This document shows positions 43,349-50,179 of a DNA stretch of 64,000 nt, in pieces (the first letter of the stretch is position 1; the number at the start of each line of letters is the position of its first letter). The position numbers were made by a program, and so were the translations under genes. The stretch covers positions 1 to 64,000 of the IMG/VR virus record IMGVR_UViG_3300031368_000001. One strand, 5' to 3'. The stretch comes from a virus. Below the pieces are notes generated by a model that ran no database searches, was not told the origin of the DNA, and saw only the letters and a program-made list of their open reading frames with translations.

Positions 43349-43537
43349 ATGATTAGTTTATCTGCAAAAGAATATAGAATAGATTTAATCTGGCAGTGCC
43401 CAAAATGCAAAAAAACAGTAACATCCTGTATTGATGAACCTATCGAGAATGGATGGCCTTTATGTACCTGTAGCAAAGAACCGTTTCCAGAAATGAACTT
43501 AGTTACTTACCTTTTATCAAATAATAACATCGAATGA
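43349..43537 (+). CDS. zinc-ribbon protein
   Basis: 62 aa. WQCPKCKKTVTSCIDEPIEN then WPLCTCSKEPF: four Cys in CxxC and CxC arrangement. GGGGGTG upstream. Between DUF3150 and the AAA+ gene, so possibly part of that module. Role unknown. Confidence 0.55.
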   Translation: MISLSAKEYRIDLIWQCPKCKKTVTSCIDEPIENGWPLCTCSKEPFPEMNLVTYLLSNNNIE

Positions 43538-43761
43538 ACCACACACAGACTTCCGCACTATCTTTTCTTCACAACCAAATGGATGATCTGCTCGCAGATT
43601 ACGCCAATGCCAAAATCAATGCCGCCTTTTTTATTAACCAGATCAATGACTTACTTAACAAACTTGAAGTCTTTATTAAAGAAAATAAATCTTCTGATGT
43701 TTCATATGAAAGAAGCATCCAGATACATAAATCATTTTTCAGAGTGAAGAACGGAGGATAA
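43534..43761 (+). CDS. small helical protein
   Basis: 75 aa, MNHTQTSALSFLHNQMDDLL, ADYANAKINAAFFINQINDL; helical. ATGA overlap with the previous gene; GGAGG near its end serves the AAA+ gene. Not recognised. Confidence 0.5.
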   Translation: MNHTQTSALSFLHNQMDDLLADYANAKINAAFFINQINDLLNKLEVFIKENKSSDVSYERSIQIHKSFFRVKNGG

Positions 43762-43762
43762 C

Positions 43763-44809
43763 ATGAAACCATCACAACTCTTAGATGTCCTTAAAACAGG
43801 CATACCTTTACAGCGAGCCTTCTTACTTACCGGCGGCCCGGGAGTTGGAAAAACTGATGTCAGCAAACAAGCTGCTAAATTGGCCAACTATGAATGTCAG
43901 ATATTTCATCCGGTATGGAGTGATCCAACAGATCCTAAAGGAATGCCATGGGTTTATGTTCCAAAAGAATCCGATGCGCCTAAGGCAGAATTCATTCCGT
44001 TCGGTGATCTAAGAAGATTACTCGAGGCCACTGTTCCAACTTTAGCGGTACTTGATGATTTAGGCCAGGCAGCTCCATTGGTACAAGCATCATATATGCC
44101 ATGGCTTCTGGAACGCAGAATCAACGGAAGAAAGTTTCCTGATTTTATTACATTTCTTGCATGCACCAACAGGAGAGAGGACAAAGCCGCAGTATCAGGA
44201 ATTCTTGAACCCGTAAAATCCAGATTTATGAGTATACTCAATTTTGATGTTGATGTTGAAGACTGGATACAGTGGGCAATTATAAATAACATTCATCCCG
44301 TCATGAGAGCATTCATCAGAGCAAGACCAAAATTACTCTTTGACTTTAGGCCTACTGGAGATATGACCAATTCTCCAACACCGCGGACGGTCGCTCATGT
44401 AGGAAGATTATACGCAGATAAATATTCTACAGAGACAGAGTATGAACTTTACTCAGGCGCTGCAGGCGAAGGCTTTGCCGTAGAATTCCTGGCATTTTCA
44501 AAGATCTTTAGAAAGCTTGTCAGCCCTAAGAAAGTTATTCAGGACCCTGATAGCTTTGTTATCCCTTCTGAGCCTGATGTACTCTACGCACTCTGCGGAG
44601 CAGTAGCTAATCTTTCAAGCGAAGATACTATGAAGAGTATAGTTAAATTTGCAGAGAGATTAGCGGATAGCAATAACTTTGATAATGGAACAGCCAGGTC
44701 TGAATTTGCAGTGTTGCTAATTAGAGACAGCTGTAACCATGATAATGAATGTAGGAATACACGAGAATATATAGAATGGCAGACACAGAATCCAGATATC
44801 GTGGTGTAG
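43763..44809 (+). CDS. MoxR-type AAA+ ATPase
   Basis: 348 aa. Walker A GGPGVGKT (24-31), Walker B TLAVLDDL (93-100), sensor 1 in FLACTNRRED (131-140), and a pattern of conserved Pro/Arg (LEPVKSRF) as in MoxR ATPases. MoxR ATPases work with VWA proteins as chaperones that load cofactors or remodel complexes. Here the partner is likely the VWA protein at 45212. The C-terminal lid is helical. Confidence 0.8.
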   Translation: MKPSQLLDVLKTGIPLQRAFLLTGGPGVGKTDVSKQAAKLANYECQIFHPVWSDPTDPKGMPWVYVPKESDAPKAEFIPFGDLRRLLEATVPTLAVLDDLGQAAPLVQASYMPWLLERRINGRKFPDFITFLACTNRREDKAAVSGILEPVKSRFMSILNFDVDVEDWIQWAIINNIHPVMRAFIRARPKLLFDFRPTGDMTNSPTPRTVAHVGRLYADKYSTETEYELYSGAAGEGFAVEFLAFSKIFRKLVSPKKVIQDPDSFVIPSEPDVLYALCGAVANLSSEDTMKSIVKFAERLADSNNFDNGTARSEFAVLLIRDSCNHDNECRNTREYIEWQTQNPDIVV

Positions 44810-44840
44810 GAAATGATGGTATAAGCCGCAGGGGAGTACT

Positions 44841-45209
44841 ATGAAAAAGAAAAAACTATATTATGCTACAAAGGATAATTTTACAGAACTAACATGGAAT
44901 CCAGAACTTTTTGATAATTTTAGAGAAGCAAGCTCTCATGAAATCACATTAGAGCAGCTAGCAGACATGTTCGACCAGCACGCGGAAAGTATTAATGCGC
45001 ATGACTTCGTTACTACTCACCGTGCATTAGCAGCATTGCTTTATAAAAACTTTGGCAGGGAAATAGCAACCAAAGTATTAATATCACTTGTAGATTTTGA
45101 AGGTCTGCATGGTCTTACCGGGGTCGGTGGCAAAACAAATCCAGATGAACATGAAAAAGAATTACATGTACCATTGAATAACTGGAAAGATTGGAGCTTA
45201 GGAATATAA
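44841..45209 (+). CDS. hypothetical protein
   Basis: 122 aa between the MoxR and VWA genes. Contains FREASSHEITLEQLADMFDQ, TTHRALAALLYKNFGREIAT and GLHGLTGVGGKTNPDEHEKE. Mostly helical. Its position suggests it is part of the module. No family recognised. Confidence 0.5.
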   Translation: MKKKKLYYATKDNFTELTWNPELFDNFREASSHEITLEQLADMFDQHAESINAHDFVTTHRALAALLYKNFGREIATKVLISLVDFEGLHGLTGVGGKTNPDEHEKELHVPLNNWKDWSLGI

Positions 45210-45211
45210 TT

Positions 45212-46615
45212 ATGAACCAAGACATTCTTACTAAAATAACCACAGCCCAAAAAATTCTCATTCTCGATTATTCATTCTGGGGAAGTCTCGCTCTGCGTCT
45301 TACTCTAAAAGAGGACGAAACCTGTAAGACCGGTTGGACTGATGGAGTTACTCTTGGGTATAATCCACACTGGATCGAGACTCTCTCACACAAAGGAACC
45401 GTGGCCTGGTGCGCTCATGAAGTATGCCATCCAATGTGTCAGCATCATACAAGAAGAGCTGGAAGAAATCATAGGTTATGGCAAACGGCTGCTGATTATG
45501 TGGTTAACAGTATACTTGTAAAAGAAAAATTTGATTTACCCGGCCAGCCTCTCTACGATCCACGCTTCAATGGTATGAGTACAGATGAGGTATATAGTAT
45601 TTTAGAGAAAGAAATGGAGGAGGAAAGGGAAAATAGAAGGAAAGAAATCAATGAAAAAAATAAAAGTGAAAATAAAGGAGTTAAAGGAAATAACTTACCT
45701 GATAGCTCTACTGATCCTGGCAACGAGCCTATGGATGACAATTCAGATGATGGGAATGCTGGGAATGATAGAGACACCAACGATAATGGTAAAGATGATG
45801 AAAAGAATCAAAAAGACAGCGGAGGTGATTTAGGGAATAACGCCAATAAGAGCAAAGATGATCCTGATGATAACGATCCTGATAATAATGATCCTGATCC
45901 TGGCAACTGCGGAGAAGTAAGAGACTATCCAGGCAAGGATAATGACCCCTCCCCTTCTGACATGAAACAGCAAGAACAAGATTGGAAAATAGCAACTGTG
46001 CAAGCTGCAACACAAGCTAAACAACATGGCAACATGCCCGCAGGTCTCGATGCTGAAATTCAAAACATAGTAGAACCAAAAGTAGATCCGCGAGATTTAT
46101 TACAAAAATTTGTGGCCATGTCTGCTAAGAATGACTTCACGTGGTCCATGCCAAATAGAAAATATATTCCTCATGGATTATACCTACCCAGTATGAAGAG
46201 TGAAGAACTGGGAACTGTGGTTTTAGTTTTAGATACATCGATTAGTATCGGTCAGAAAGAACTGGATAATTTTTCAGCGATCGTCTCAGCTATTCTGGAA
46301 ACGTATATTATAGATGCGATTGTTCTTTACTGTGACACGAAAATATACGAACCTGAGTATTTCAAGAGAGAAGATTTACCCCTGAAACTAAAAATGAAAG
46401 GACGGGGTGGAACGAATTTTGCGCCACCTTTCTTGTTCGTAAAAGAACATGACATAGATCCGGTATGCCTGATTTATTTAACAGATCTTGAATGTAATGA
46501 CTATCCAGATTTTGAACCAAGTTATCCGGTGATGTGGATATGTACGGACCCACCGGAATATGTATATGATATACCACCATTCGGGGAAATAATATATATA
46601 GATTTAGAGAAGTGA
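45212..46615 (+). CDS. metallopeptidase-like and VWA domain protein (DUF2201-like)
   Basis: 467 aa from ATG 45212 (the frame is open to 45191, but that part overlaps the previous gene). N-terminal half has a putative zinc site in WCAHEVCHPMCQHHTRRAGR (HExxH plus a further His). Residues ~150-240 are an Asp/Asn/Gly-rich low-complexity linker (DDNDPDNNDPDPGN). The C-terminal half is a VWA domain with MIDAS motif LDTSISIG, then a Thr in GRGGTNFAPPF and Asp in LTDLECND. This two-part layout is typical of phage DUF2201-type proteins that partner a MoxR ATPase. A predicted substrate is unknown. Confidence 0.75.
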   Translation: MNQDILTKITTAQKILILDYSFWGSLALRLTLKEDETCKTGWTDGVTLGYNPHWIETLSHKGTVAWCAHEVCHPMCQHHTRRAGRNHRLWQTAADYVVNSILVKEKFDLPGQPLYDPRFNGMSTDEVYSILEKEMEEERENRRKEINEKNKSENKGVKGNNLPDSSTDPGNEPMDDNSDDGNAGNDRDTNDNGKDDEKNQKDSGGDLGNNANKSKDDPDDNDPDNNDPDPGNCGEVRDYPGKDNDPSPSDMKQQEQDWKIATVQAATQAKQHGNMPAGLDAEIQNIVEPKVDPRDLLQKFVAMSAKNDFTWSMPNRKYIPHGLYLPSMKSEELGTVVLVLDTSISIGQKELDNFSAIVSAILETYIIDAIVLYCDTKIYEPEYFKREDLPLKLKMKGRGGTNFAPPFLFVKEHDIDPVCLIYLTDLECNDYPDFEPSYPVMWICTDPPEYVYDIPPFGEIIYIDLEK

Positions 46616-46797
46616 TGATGCCTAAATATAAAGTAGTTTTGTTGTCGCCAATGCTAACCTGGGAGAAAGTAGATGCTGAATCAACTGAAAAGGCTGAAGA
46701 AGAATGTTGGAATGATCCATGCCTTGATCGAATAGATTTGACAGACGGGCCATTTTATATGGCCGCAGAGGAAATTGAGGAGGATGAAATTGAGTAA
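46615..46797 (+). CDS. small acidic protein
   Basis: 60 aa, start overlapping the VWA stop (TGATG). MPKYKVVLLSPMLTWEKVDA, then EEECWNDPCLD and an acidic end EEIEEDEIE. Acidic tails of this type occur in small anti-repressor or DNA-mimic proteins, but nothing specific is seen. Confidence 0.5.
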   Translation: MMPKYKVVLLSPMLTWEKVDAESTEKAEEECWNDPCLDRIDLTDGPFYMAAEEIEEDEIE

Positions 46798-46896
46798 ACC
46801 TAATCTCCTTGTAGTTACCTTCTTATATCTTTACTTTGTTGTCCGCGCGTAACCTTTTTTTTAGAAATACTACCTAAAGAAAGAGAGAAAGAATAA

Positions 46897-47136
46897 ATGA
46901 AAATAGCCATAGTTAGCTCAAAAGACCTTGGCCTCAACTGCTGGTCACCAAAAAGATTTCTTGGATCCTGTGATCAGTGTGATAAAGTAATGAAATGTAA
47001 ATTACCAGAAGCCCGAGCAGGGAGAATTAAGTTACTAAATGGTAAAATTACTGAAGCTCATAAAATAGTGAAAAAATTAGAAGAGCAGAGATTCCAGGAA
47101 GTGAAAGAAGGGTTGAGGGAAGAGAGTAAATTGTAA
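46897..47136 (+). CDS. small Cys-containing protein
   Basis: 79 aa. N-terminal KIAIVSSKDLGLNCWSPKRF, LGSCDQCDKVMKCKLPEARA, then a helical coiled tail. A four-Cys site is possible (SCDQCDKVMKC). It is the last ordinary gene before the cassette cluster. GAAAGAGAG upstream is a weak site. Confidence 0.5.
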   Translation: MKIAIVSSKDLGLNCWSPKRFLGSCDQCDKVMKCKLPEARAGRIKLLNGKITEAHKIVKKLEEQRFQEVKEGLREESKL

Positions 47137-47175
47137 TTTGTTTATATACAGATATTTTTCTGGTTAATACTGTGC

Positions 47176-47184
47176 GTTATACGC
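47176..47184. other. left boundary of integron-type cassette (R' box GTTATACGC)
   Basis: GTTATACGC here is exactly complementary to GCGTATAAC at 47392-47400, the R'' box of the following attC site. A free cassette has matching R' and R'' boxes, so these 9 bases mark the left end of the first cassette. The upstream bases (CTGGTTAATACTGTGC) look like the 3' half of an attC site, but I cannot see its 5' half. The target could also be a secondary site. Confidence 0.6.
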
Positions 47185-47200
47185 AAAAGGAAACTTAAAT

Positions 47201-47392
47201 ATGAAATATATATATGCTGTACTCAGGGAGACAGGTGGAGCACACAAAAGTATGGACGTAATGAGCGTGTGGACAAACAAAAAACTCGCCCAGAAAGAGG
47301 CTAATAAATTGAATGTATTAGCATCGGAGGGCTATGAATGTGAAGTGCGTAGATGGATTGTAAATGAAACTGGTGATACAATTAACTGGTAG
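47201..47392 (+). CDS. cassette-borne small protein
   Basis: 63 aa, MKYIYAVLRETGGAHKSMDV to VNETGDTINW; beta-alpha, with CEVRRWIVNE near the end. Its stop overlaps the start of the attC R'' box, as usual for cassette genes, and the flanking boxes are complementary. Cassette proteins are mostly of unknown function. A nearly identical reading (strand-helix-strand) occurs in small single-domain proteins; none is named here. Confidence 0.6.
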   Translation: MKYIYAVLRETGGAHKSMDVMSVWTNKKLAQKEANKLNVLASEGYECEVRRWIVNETGDTINW

Positions 47393-47393
47393 C

Positions 47394-47452
47394 GTATAAC
47401 CATGCCCCTGAAGCCAACAGCAAATAGCTGCGGCTTACCGGCGGCGTTAGGA
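47394..47452 (+). repeat. attC recombination site 1
   Basis: R'' GTATAAC (47394-47400), then AAGCC...CAGC / GCTG...GGCTT pairing inside, ending R' GTTAGGA (47446-47452) with GCG before it. Length ~59 bp. The inner stem (AAGCC/GGCTT and CAGC/GCTG) and conserved GCGTTAGG end are the features of integron attC sites. Confidence 0.65.
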
Positions 47453-47459
47453 GTCAACA

Positions 47460-47729
47460 ATGAGTGTTGTCACAGATATTATTTTGGTTACTGCTATTGA
47501 GGATGGCGCATATAGACCATCATTCGACTTAGTTAAAGTCGACCAATACGCAGGCGGAGGCAAGGCGGTACAGTGCGATGTGTTTATGTCAGCCGTTAAC
47601 TACTTGGTTTTAGAGGATTTACTTGATTGGTTCAAGTCTGTAAGATGGGAATATCCAGAACAGGTGCAACTTTTTGTTAAAGGCGAACACGACGACAAGT
47701 TTGCTGTGTACTGCCCTGAAAACTCCTAA
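47460..47729 (+). CDS. cassette-borne protein
   Basis: 89 aa, MSVVTDIILVTAIEDGAYRP to AVYCPENS. It begins eight bases after the attC 1 R' box, and its stop TAA lies inside the R'' box (CCTAAC) of attC 2. The cassette ends are GTTAGGAGT and ACTCCTAAC, perfectly complementary. Base composition looks a little more GC-rich than the neighbours, in keeping with a foreign gene (judged by eye). The protein is alpha/beta, soluble; family not recognised. Confidence 0.7.
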   Translation: MSVVTDIILVTAIEDGAYRPSFDLVKVDQYAGGGKAVQCDVFMSAVNYLVLEDLLDWFKSVRWEYPEQVQLFVKGEHDDKFAVYCPENS

Positions 47730-47790
47730 CCAATCGTTCAACAACCGACCGCCGATACAGCCCTGTGGCGGGTTAACTCAAACGTTAGGT
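47725..47790 (+). repeat. attC recombination site 2
   Basis: 66 bp from CCTAAC to GTTAGGT. Internal pairing CCGCC/GGCGG, ACAG/CTGT at the tip and AAC/GTT. The 3' half (GGGTTAACTCAAACGTTAGG) closely follows the classic attC end TTAACTCAAGCGTTAG, and the 5' half (CTAACCAATCGTTCAA) follows CTAACAATTCGTTCAA. The strongest of the sites. Confidence 0.8.
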
Positions 47791-48005
47791 GGCAAGCATG
47801 AGAAAGCCTTTGACAGGGCATAGGCCATATCCGAGTGAAAGGATAGTACAGCCCATGGATAAGGCATCACACATGCAAGTCTGGTTGGCTATAACTATTA
47901 TTGGCAATTAGCATTGCTGGTAGTTTAGGCAGTTCGATTCTGCCATTGCCACCTAATAAATCCCTGAACCAGACGCCATAAAGCTCGGCGCTGGTTAGCT
48001 CAAGC
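47785..48005 (+). other. cassette without a sizeable gene
   Basis: It is bounded by TTAGGTGGCAA (47785) and TTGCCACCTAAT (47946-47957), which are complementary. The longest frame is 37 codons (47798-47911), with no ribosome binding site. A tRNA-like fold at 47902-47952 (next entry) is the main visible content. Confidence 0.5.
47902..47952 (+). ncRNA. tRNA-like minihelix (acceptor stem plus T arm)
   Basis: TGGCAAT (47902-47908) pairs with ATTGCCA (47945-47951); the 3' side is a T arm, GGCAG-TTCGATT-CTGCC, with the exact B-box pattern GTTCGATTC. Between them is a 19-base stretch (TAGCATTGCTGGTAGTTTA) that resembles a shrunken D arm. There is no room for an anticodon arm. It looks like a tRNA 3' half or a deleted tRNA carried in a cassette. 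Confidence 0.45.
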
Positions 48006-48012
48006 GTTAAGG
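47951..48012 (+). repeat. attC recombination site 3
   Basis: 62 bp, ACCTAAT to GTTAAGG. Internal stem AACCAG-CGCC / GGCG-CTGGTT, tip ataaagct. The 3' half GGTTAGCTCAAGCGTTAAGG is near the classic form. The R'' box ends in T rather than C (CCTAAT), a small degeneration. Confidence 0.75.
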
Positions 48013-48021
48013 AGGAAAAAA

Positions 48022-48180
48022 ATGAAAATGTCAGTAAAAGAGTTTGATTCATTGACAAAGAGAGATTTTGACAATGGAGCGGTTAGGGATGCTATTCGCA
48101 ATAGCTTAAAAGAGTGTGAAAAATTGCTTGCCTCCCAACAAGTCGTTGAAGCAGACCGCGCTAATCGCACGACTGATTAA
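48022..48180 (+). CDS. cassette-borne small protein
   Basis: 52 aa, MKMSVKEFDSLTKRDFDNGA to EADRANRTTD, helical and charged. AAGGAGG precedes the ATG. The gene runs into the following attC site (stop at 48178-48180, inside its 3' half), as in short cassette genes. No family recognised. Confidence 0.55.
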   Translation: MKMSVKEFDSLTKRDFDNGAVRDAIRNSLKECEKLLASQQVVEADRANRTTD

Positions 48181-48194
48181 CTCAGGCGTTATAA
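48134..48194 (+). repeat. attC recombination site 4
   Basis: 61 bp, CCCAAC to GTTATAA, with internal stem AGTCGT/ACGACT and the end GATTAACTCAGGCGTTATAA, which keeps the TTAACTCA-GCGTTA pattern. The 5' box is less well conserved than in sites 2, 3 and 5. Confidence 0.6.
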
Positions 48195-48207
48195 TTTAAG
48201 AGGAAAA

Positions 48208-48456
48208 ATGAAAGAAGAAAAAAAAATATGCGACATGATTTTAAGTACTGTTTCACGCTTCAATGATGCTCAAAGTATTGGGATTGAGGTTCTAGAGAAA
48301 TATAAGAACATGGATAAAGGCATAGTTCCAGAGTTGCAAGAAATCGCTTTTCATGTTCAGAGTTTAGCACGAGGCTGGCGTTCTCAGCAAGATCGGGCAG
48401 ATGAGTGTTATGAGAAATATGCTGCATATAAAAAATATTGCAATGAAAATCTATAA
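48208..48456 (+). CDS. cassette-borne helical protein
   Basis: 82 aa, helical and charged (MKEEKKICDMILSTVSRFND, EIAFHVQSLARGWRSQQDRA). It starts after the R' box of attC 4; its stop TAA lies in CTATAAC (48452-48458), which is nearly complementary to GTTATAA at 48188. That makes it a cassette gene whose own attC has lost its right part. AGAGGAAAA precedes the ATG. Confidence 0.6.
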   Translation: MKEEKKICDMILSTVSRFNDAQSIGIEVLEKYKNMDKGIVPELQEIAFHVQSLARGWRSQQDRADECYEKYAAYKKYCNENL

Positions 48457-48474
48457 CAATAAGGAGGAAAAACC

Positions 48475-48744
48475 ATGCCAGGAGTAATTAATTACACAAA
48501 GCTCCCAGAAAGTCTAAGAGGGGGAGCACAAAGATGGATAGAAAATGGAATAGTTCCAGGAAGTTTTCTCACAGCAGTGATCCGTAATGATCTAACAGAA
48601 AGCTTTGCACAAGCTGATTATATTAATATCACTAAATTACAAGATATTGTGCACTTCTTTTACTGGGAAGCTCCAAGCCAGTGCTGGGGCTCAAAGGAAA
48701 AGATGATTGCATGGGGGAAAAAATTTAATGAGATAAGACCATGA
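48475..48744 (+). CDS. conserved small phage protein
   Basis: 89 aa, MPGVINYTKLPESLRGGAQR; IENGIVPGSFLTAVIRNDLT, then ITKLQDIVHFFYWEAPSQCW. The LRxGxxRxIExGxxPGxFL pattern is common in small early phage genes. AAGGAGG upstream. ATGA overlap with the next gene. Confidence 0.65.
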   Translation: MPGVINYTKLPESLRGGAQRWIENGIVPGSFLTAVIRNDLTESFAQADYINITKLQDIVHFFYWEAPSQCWGSKEKMIAWGKKFNEIRP

Positions 48745-49004
48745 ATATGAGAAGCGCTATGGCCAGCGCAAGAGCGAGAACTTTAAATGAAAAATTCCAT
48801 AAAAGTGCTGAAAACACTGTAAATAGATTACTAACAAGCCCCACACATTCAGCAAGAGTCTCTACAAAGTTAGCTAAACATATTTTGATACAACATGAAA
48901 CTCTCTTATATAATGGAATAGTATATTCTACTCACGTAAGAAATATAGGCGCTGGTGTAAAGGAATTATATTTAAAGGAATTTCATGAGGAGATAAGACC
49001 ATGA
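48741..49004 (+). CDS. small basic hypothetical protein
   Basis: 87 aa, MNMRSAMASARARTLNEKFH to FHEEIRP; Arg/Lys-rich helix then beta segment. Coupled by ATGA at both ends. Possibly nucleic-acid binding by charge. No family. Confidence 0.55.
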   Translation: MNMRSAMASARARTLNEKFHKSAENTVNRLLTSPTHSARVSTKLAKHILIQHETLLYNGIVYSTHVRNIGAGVKELYLKEFHEEIRP

Positions 49005-49273
49005 CTGATAATGATGCCATGACCGACAATAACACCATCCGTGATGTAAACACCGTCCGTGATGTAAACACCGTCCGTGATGTAAACACCGTCCGTGATG
49101 TAATAAAATTTAAAGTACATGTGATAAGAACAGGCTGGGCAAGTTTGGATATTGCTATCGCTGCAAAAGATAAGGATAGTGCAAAAACAAAAATTATGGA
49201 TACTATTGGAGACTATGAATTCTCAGAATATGATGCTGAGTATGAAATAGAATCTATGGAGATAATACCATGA
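49001..49273 (+). CDS. small protein with NTVRDV repeats
   Basis: 90 aa. Residues 4-35 are tandem hexapeptides TVRDVN (an 18-bp DNA repeat, four copies). The core after them (FKVHVIRTGWASLDIAIAAK, then AKTKIMDTIGDYEFSEYDAE) resembles a small conserved phage beta-alpha-beta domain. The start could lie later than the repeats. ATGA overlap. Confidence 0.55.
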   Translation: MTDNDAMTDNNTIRDVNTVRDVNTVRDVNTVRDVIKFKVHVIRTGWASLDIAIAAKDKDSAKTKIMDTIGDYEFSEYDAEYEIESMEIIP

Positions 49274-49497
49274 CTGACAATACTATGACTGATAATACCA
49301 TGACCGATAATAATATGACTGATAATAACACCGTCCGTGATGTAATGAAAGATCGTATCCGGGATCTGTTGGCTGGATATTTTAGGATAGATAATTTAGA
49401 TGTAGACGCTGATCTCGTAGCCAATATAGCTGATGAAGCTTTTTCGGTGACAGGGATAAGTGAGAAAGAACAGGATGAGGAGTGGAAAATTTTATAG
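49270..49497 (+). CDS. small protein with MTDN repeats
   Basis: 75 aa. The first 20 residues are MTDN(T/N) repeats, each carrying an ATG, i.e. a tandem copy of the gene start. The core (RDLLAGYFRIDNLDVDADLV, then ADEAFSVTGISEKEQ) is helical. The true start may be a later ATG. Shares the NTVRDV hexapeptide with its upstream neighbour. Confidence 0.5.
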   Translation: MTDNTMTDNTMTDNNMTDNNTVRDVMKDRIRDLLAGYFRIDNLDVDADLVANIADEAFSVTGISEKEQDEEWKIL

Positions 49498-49507
49498 AGG
49501 TTAGCTA

Positions 49508-49577
49508 ATACAGGCAGTGATTATAAAGAGCCCCAAGAAGGAACCTGGTGTGGTTTTAATCATTGCCTGTATTTTTA
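49508..49577 (+). terminator. terminator-like 16-bp hairpin
   Basis: ATACAGGCA then GTGATTA (49508-49523) pairs with TAATCAT then TGCCTGTAT (to 49572), with one G-U, followed by TTTTTATG. The ~35-base loop is long and contains GAGCCCC/ACCTGG-like complementary bits, so it may be a structured RNA as much as a terminator. Confidence 0.6.
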
Positions 49578-49611
49578 TGTCTGGGTTTTCTCTTGTTCTA
49601 AGAGATCAAAA

Positions 49612-49872
49612 ATGAAAAATAAAAGCCGGTCCTTTAGGAAATCCTTAATGGTTGTGAGAAAAAGTAGCTGTGAGAAAAAAAAAGAAAATATCATGAATAC
49701 TTACATAGGCACTTACCAGGATATGATAGAAAGAACTGTAGAGCTGATCCTTGCCGCGGCAGAAAAAATTCATAATAAAGATGCTATAAGTCGGATTTAC
49801 ACGGCCAACAGAGAGGTTGACACAAAAATTGGCAATATTATGGAGAATATCAGAAAGAAGAAGAGATCATGA
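49612..49872 (+). CDS. small hypothetical protein
   Basis: 86 aa; alternative start at 49693 (MNTYIGTYQDMIERTVELIL), which skips a Lys/Ser-rich, repeat-derived N-terminus. The helical core DTKIGNIMENIRKKKRS follows. No ribosome binding site is strong for either. ATGA overlap with the next gene. Confidence 0.45.
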   Translation: MKNKSRSFRKSLMVVRKSSCEKKKENIMNTYIGTYQDMIERTVELILAAAEKIHNKDAISRIYTANREVDTKIGNIMENIRKKKRS

Positions 49873-50084
49873 CTAAACAGGAAAAGCGTAAGTACTGCAT
49901 CGGCTGTAGAGACAATTTCTACAACGGCAATAATCCATATGGCATTAAGGAATGCTGGAATCTTAAAGATGCAAAATTCGTGAAAAGAAAAAAGATTCCT
50001 ATAGATTTGAGCCCACCTTATGATCATATAAAAAAACAGAAAGTTTTGAGCTGCTATGGCCAAAAGGGGTATGTATATTGGTAG
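49869..50084 (+). CDS. conserved small zinc-binding phage protein
   Basis: 71 aa. CIGCRDNFYNGNNPYGIKEC then LSCYGQKGYVYW is a common small phage pattern (Cys-x2-Cys, then CW and SCY), probably one zinc. The stop TAG ends at the G of GTTAGGTGG, where the lone cassette begins: the cassette is joined exactly at the gene end. Confidence 0.65.
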   Translation: MTKQEKRKYCIGCRDNFYNGNNPYGIKECWNLKDAKFVKRKKIPIDLSPPYDHIKKQKVLSCYGQKGYVYW

Positions 50085-50179
50085 TTAGGTGGTAAATGCT
50101 GCTTATAAGCAGAGGGTCAGCTTGTATCTGACGTTTGATAGTAAACAAAACTATCATGCAGGGTTAAATCTGTATACCA
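50085..50179 (+). ncRNA. geneless cassette with a cloverleaf-like fold
   Basis: Bounded by TTAGGTGGTA and TACCACCTAA, complementary over 10-11 bases. Inside: palindrome CTGCTTATAAGCAG (D-arm-like), GTCAG-CTTGTAT-CTGAC (5-bp stem with a 7-base loop, T33-like and anticodon-like TGT), TGATAG/CTATCA (like a long variable arm), and ATGCAG-GGTTAAAT-CTGTAT (T-arm-like). Five stems in ~95 bases give a tRNA-shaped fold, but the T loop lacks TTC and the linkers are irregular, so it is not a canonical tRNA. Confidence 0.4.

Noticed and set aside
47798-47911. 37-codon frame in the geneless cassette
   Set aside because: No ribosome binding site, and it overlaps the tRNA-like element. Too short to support.
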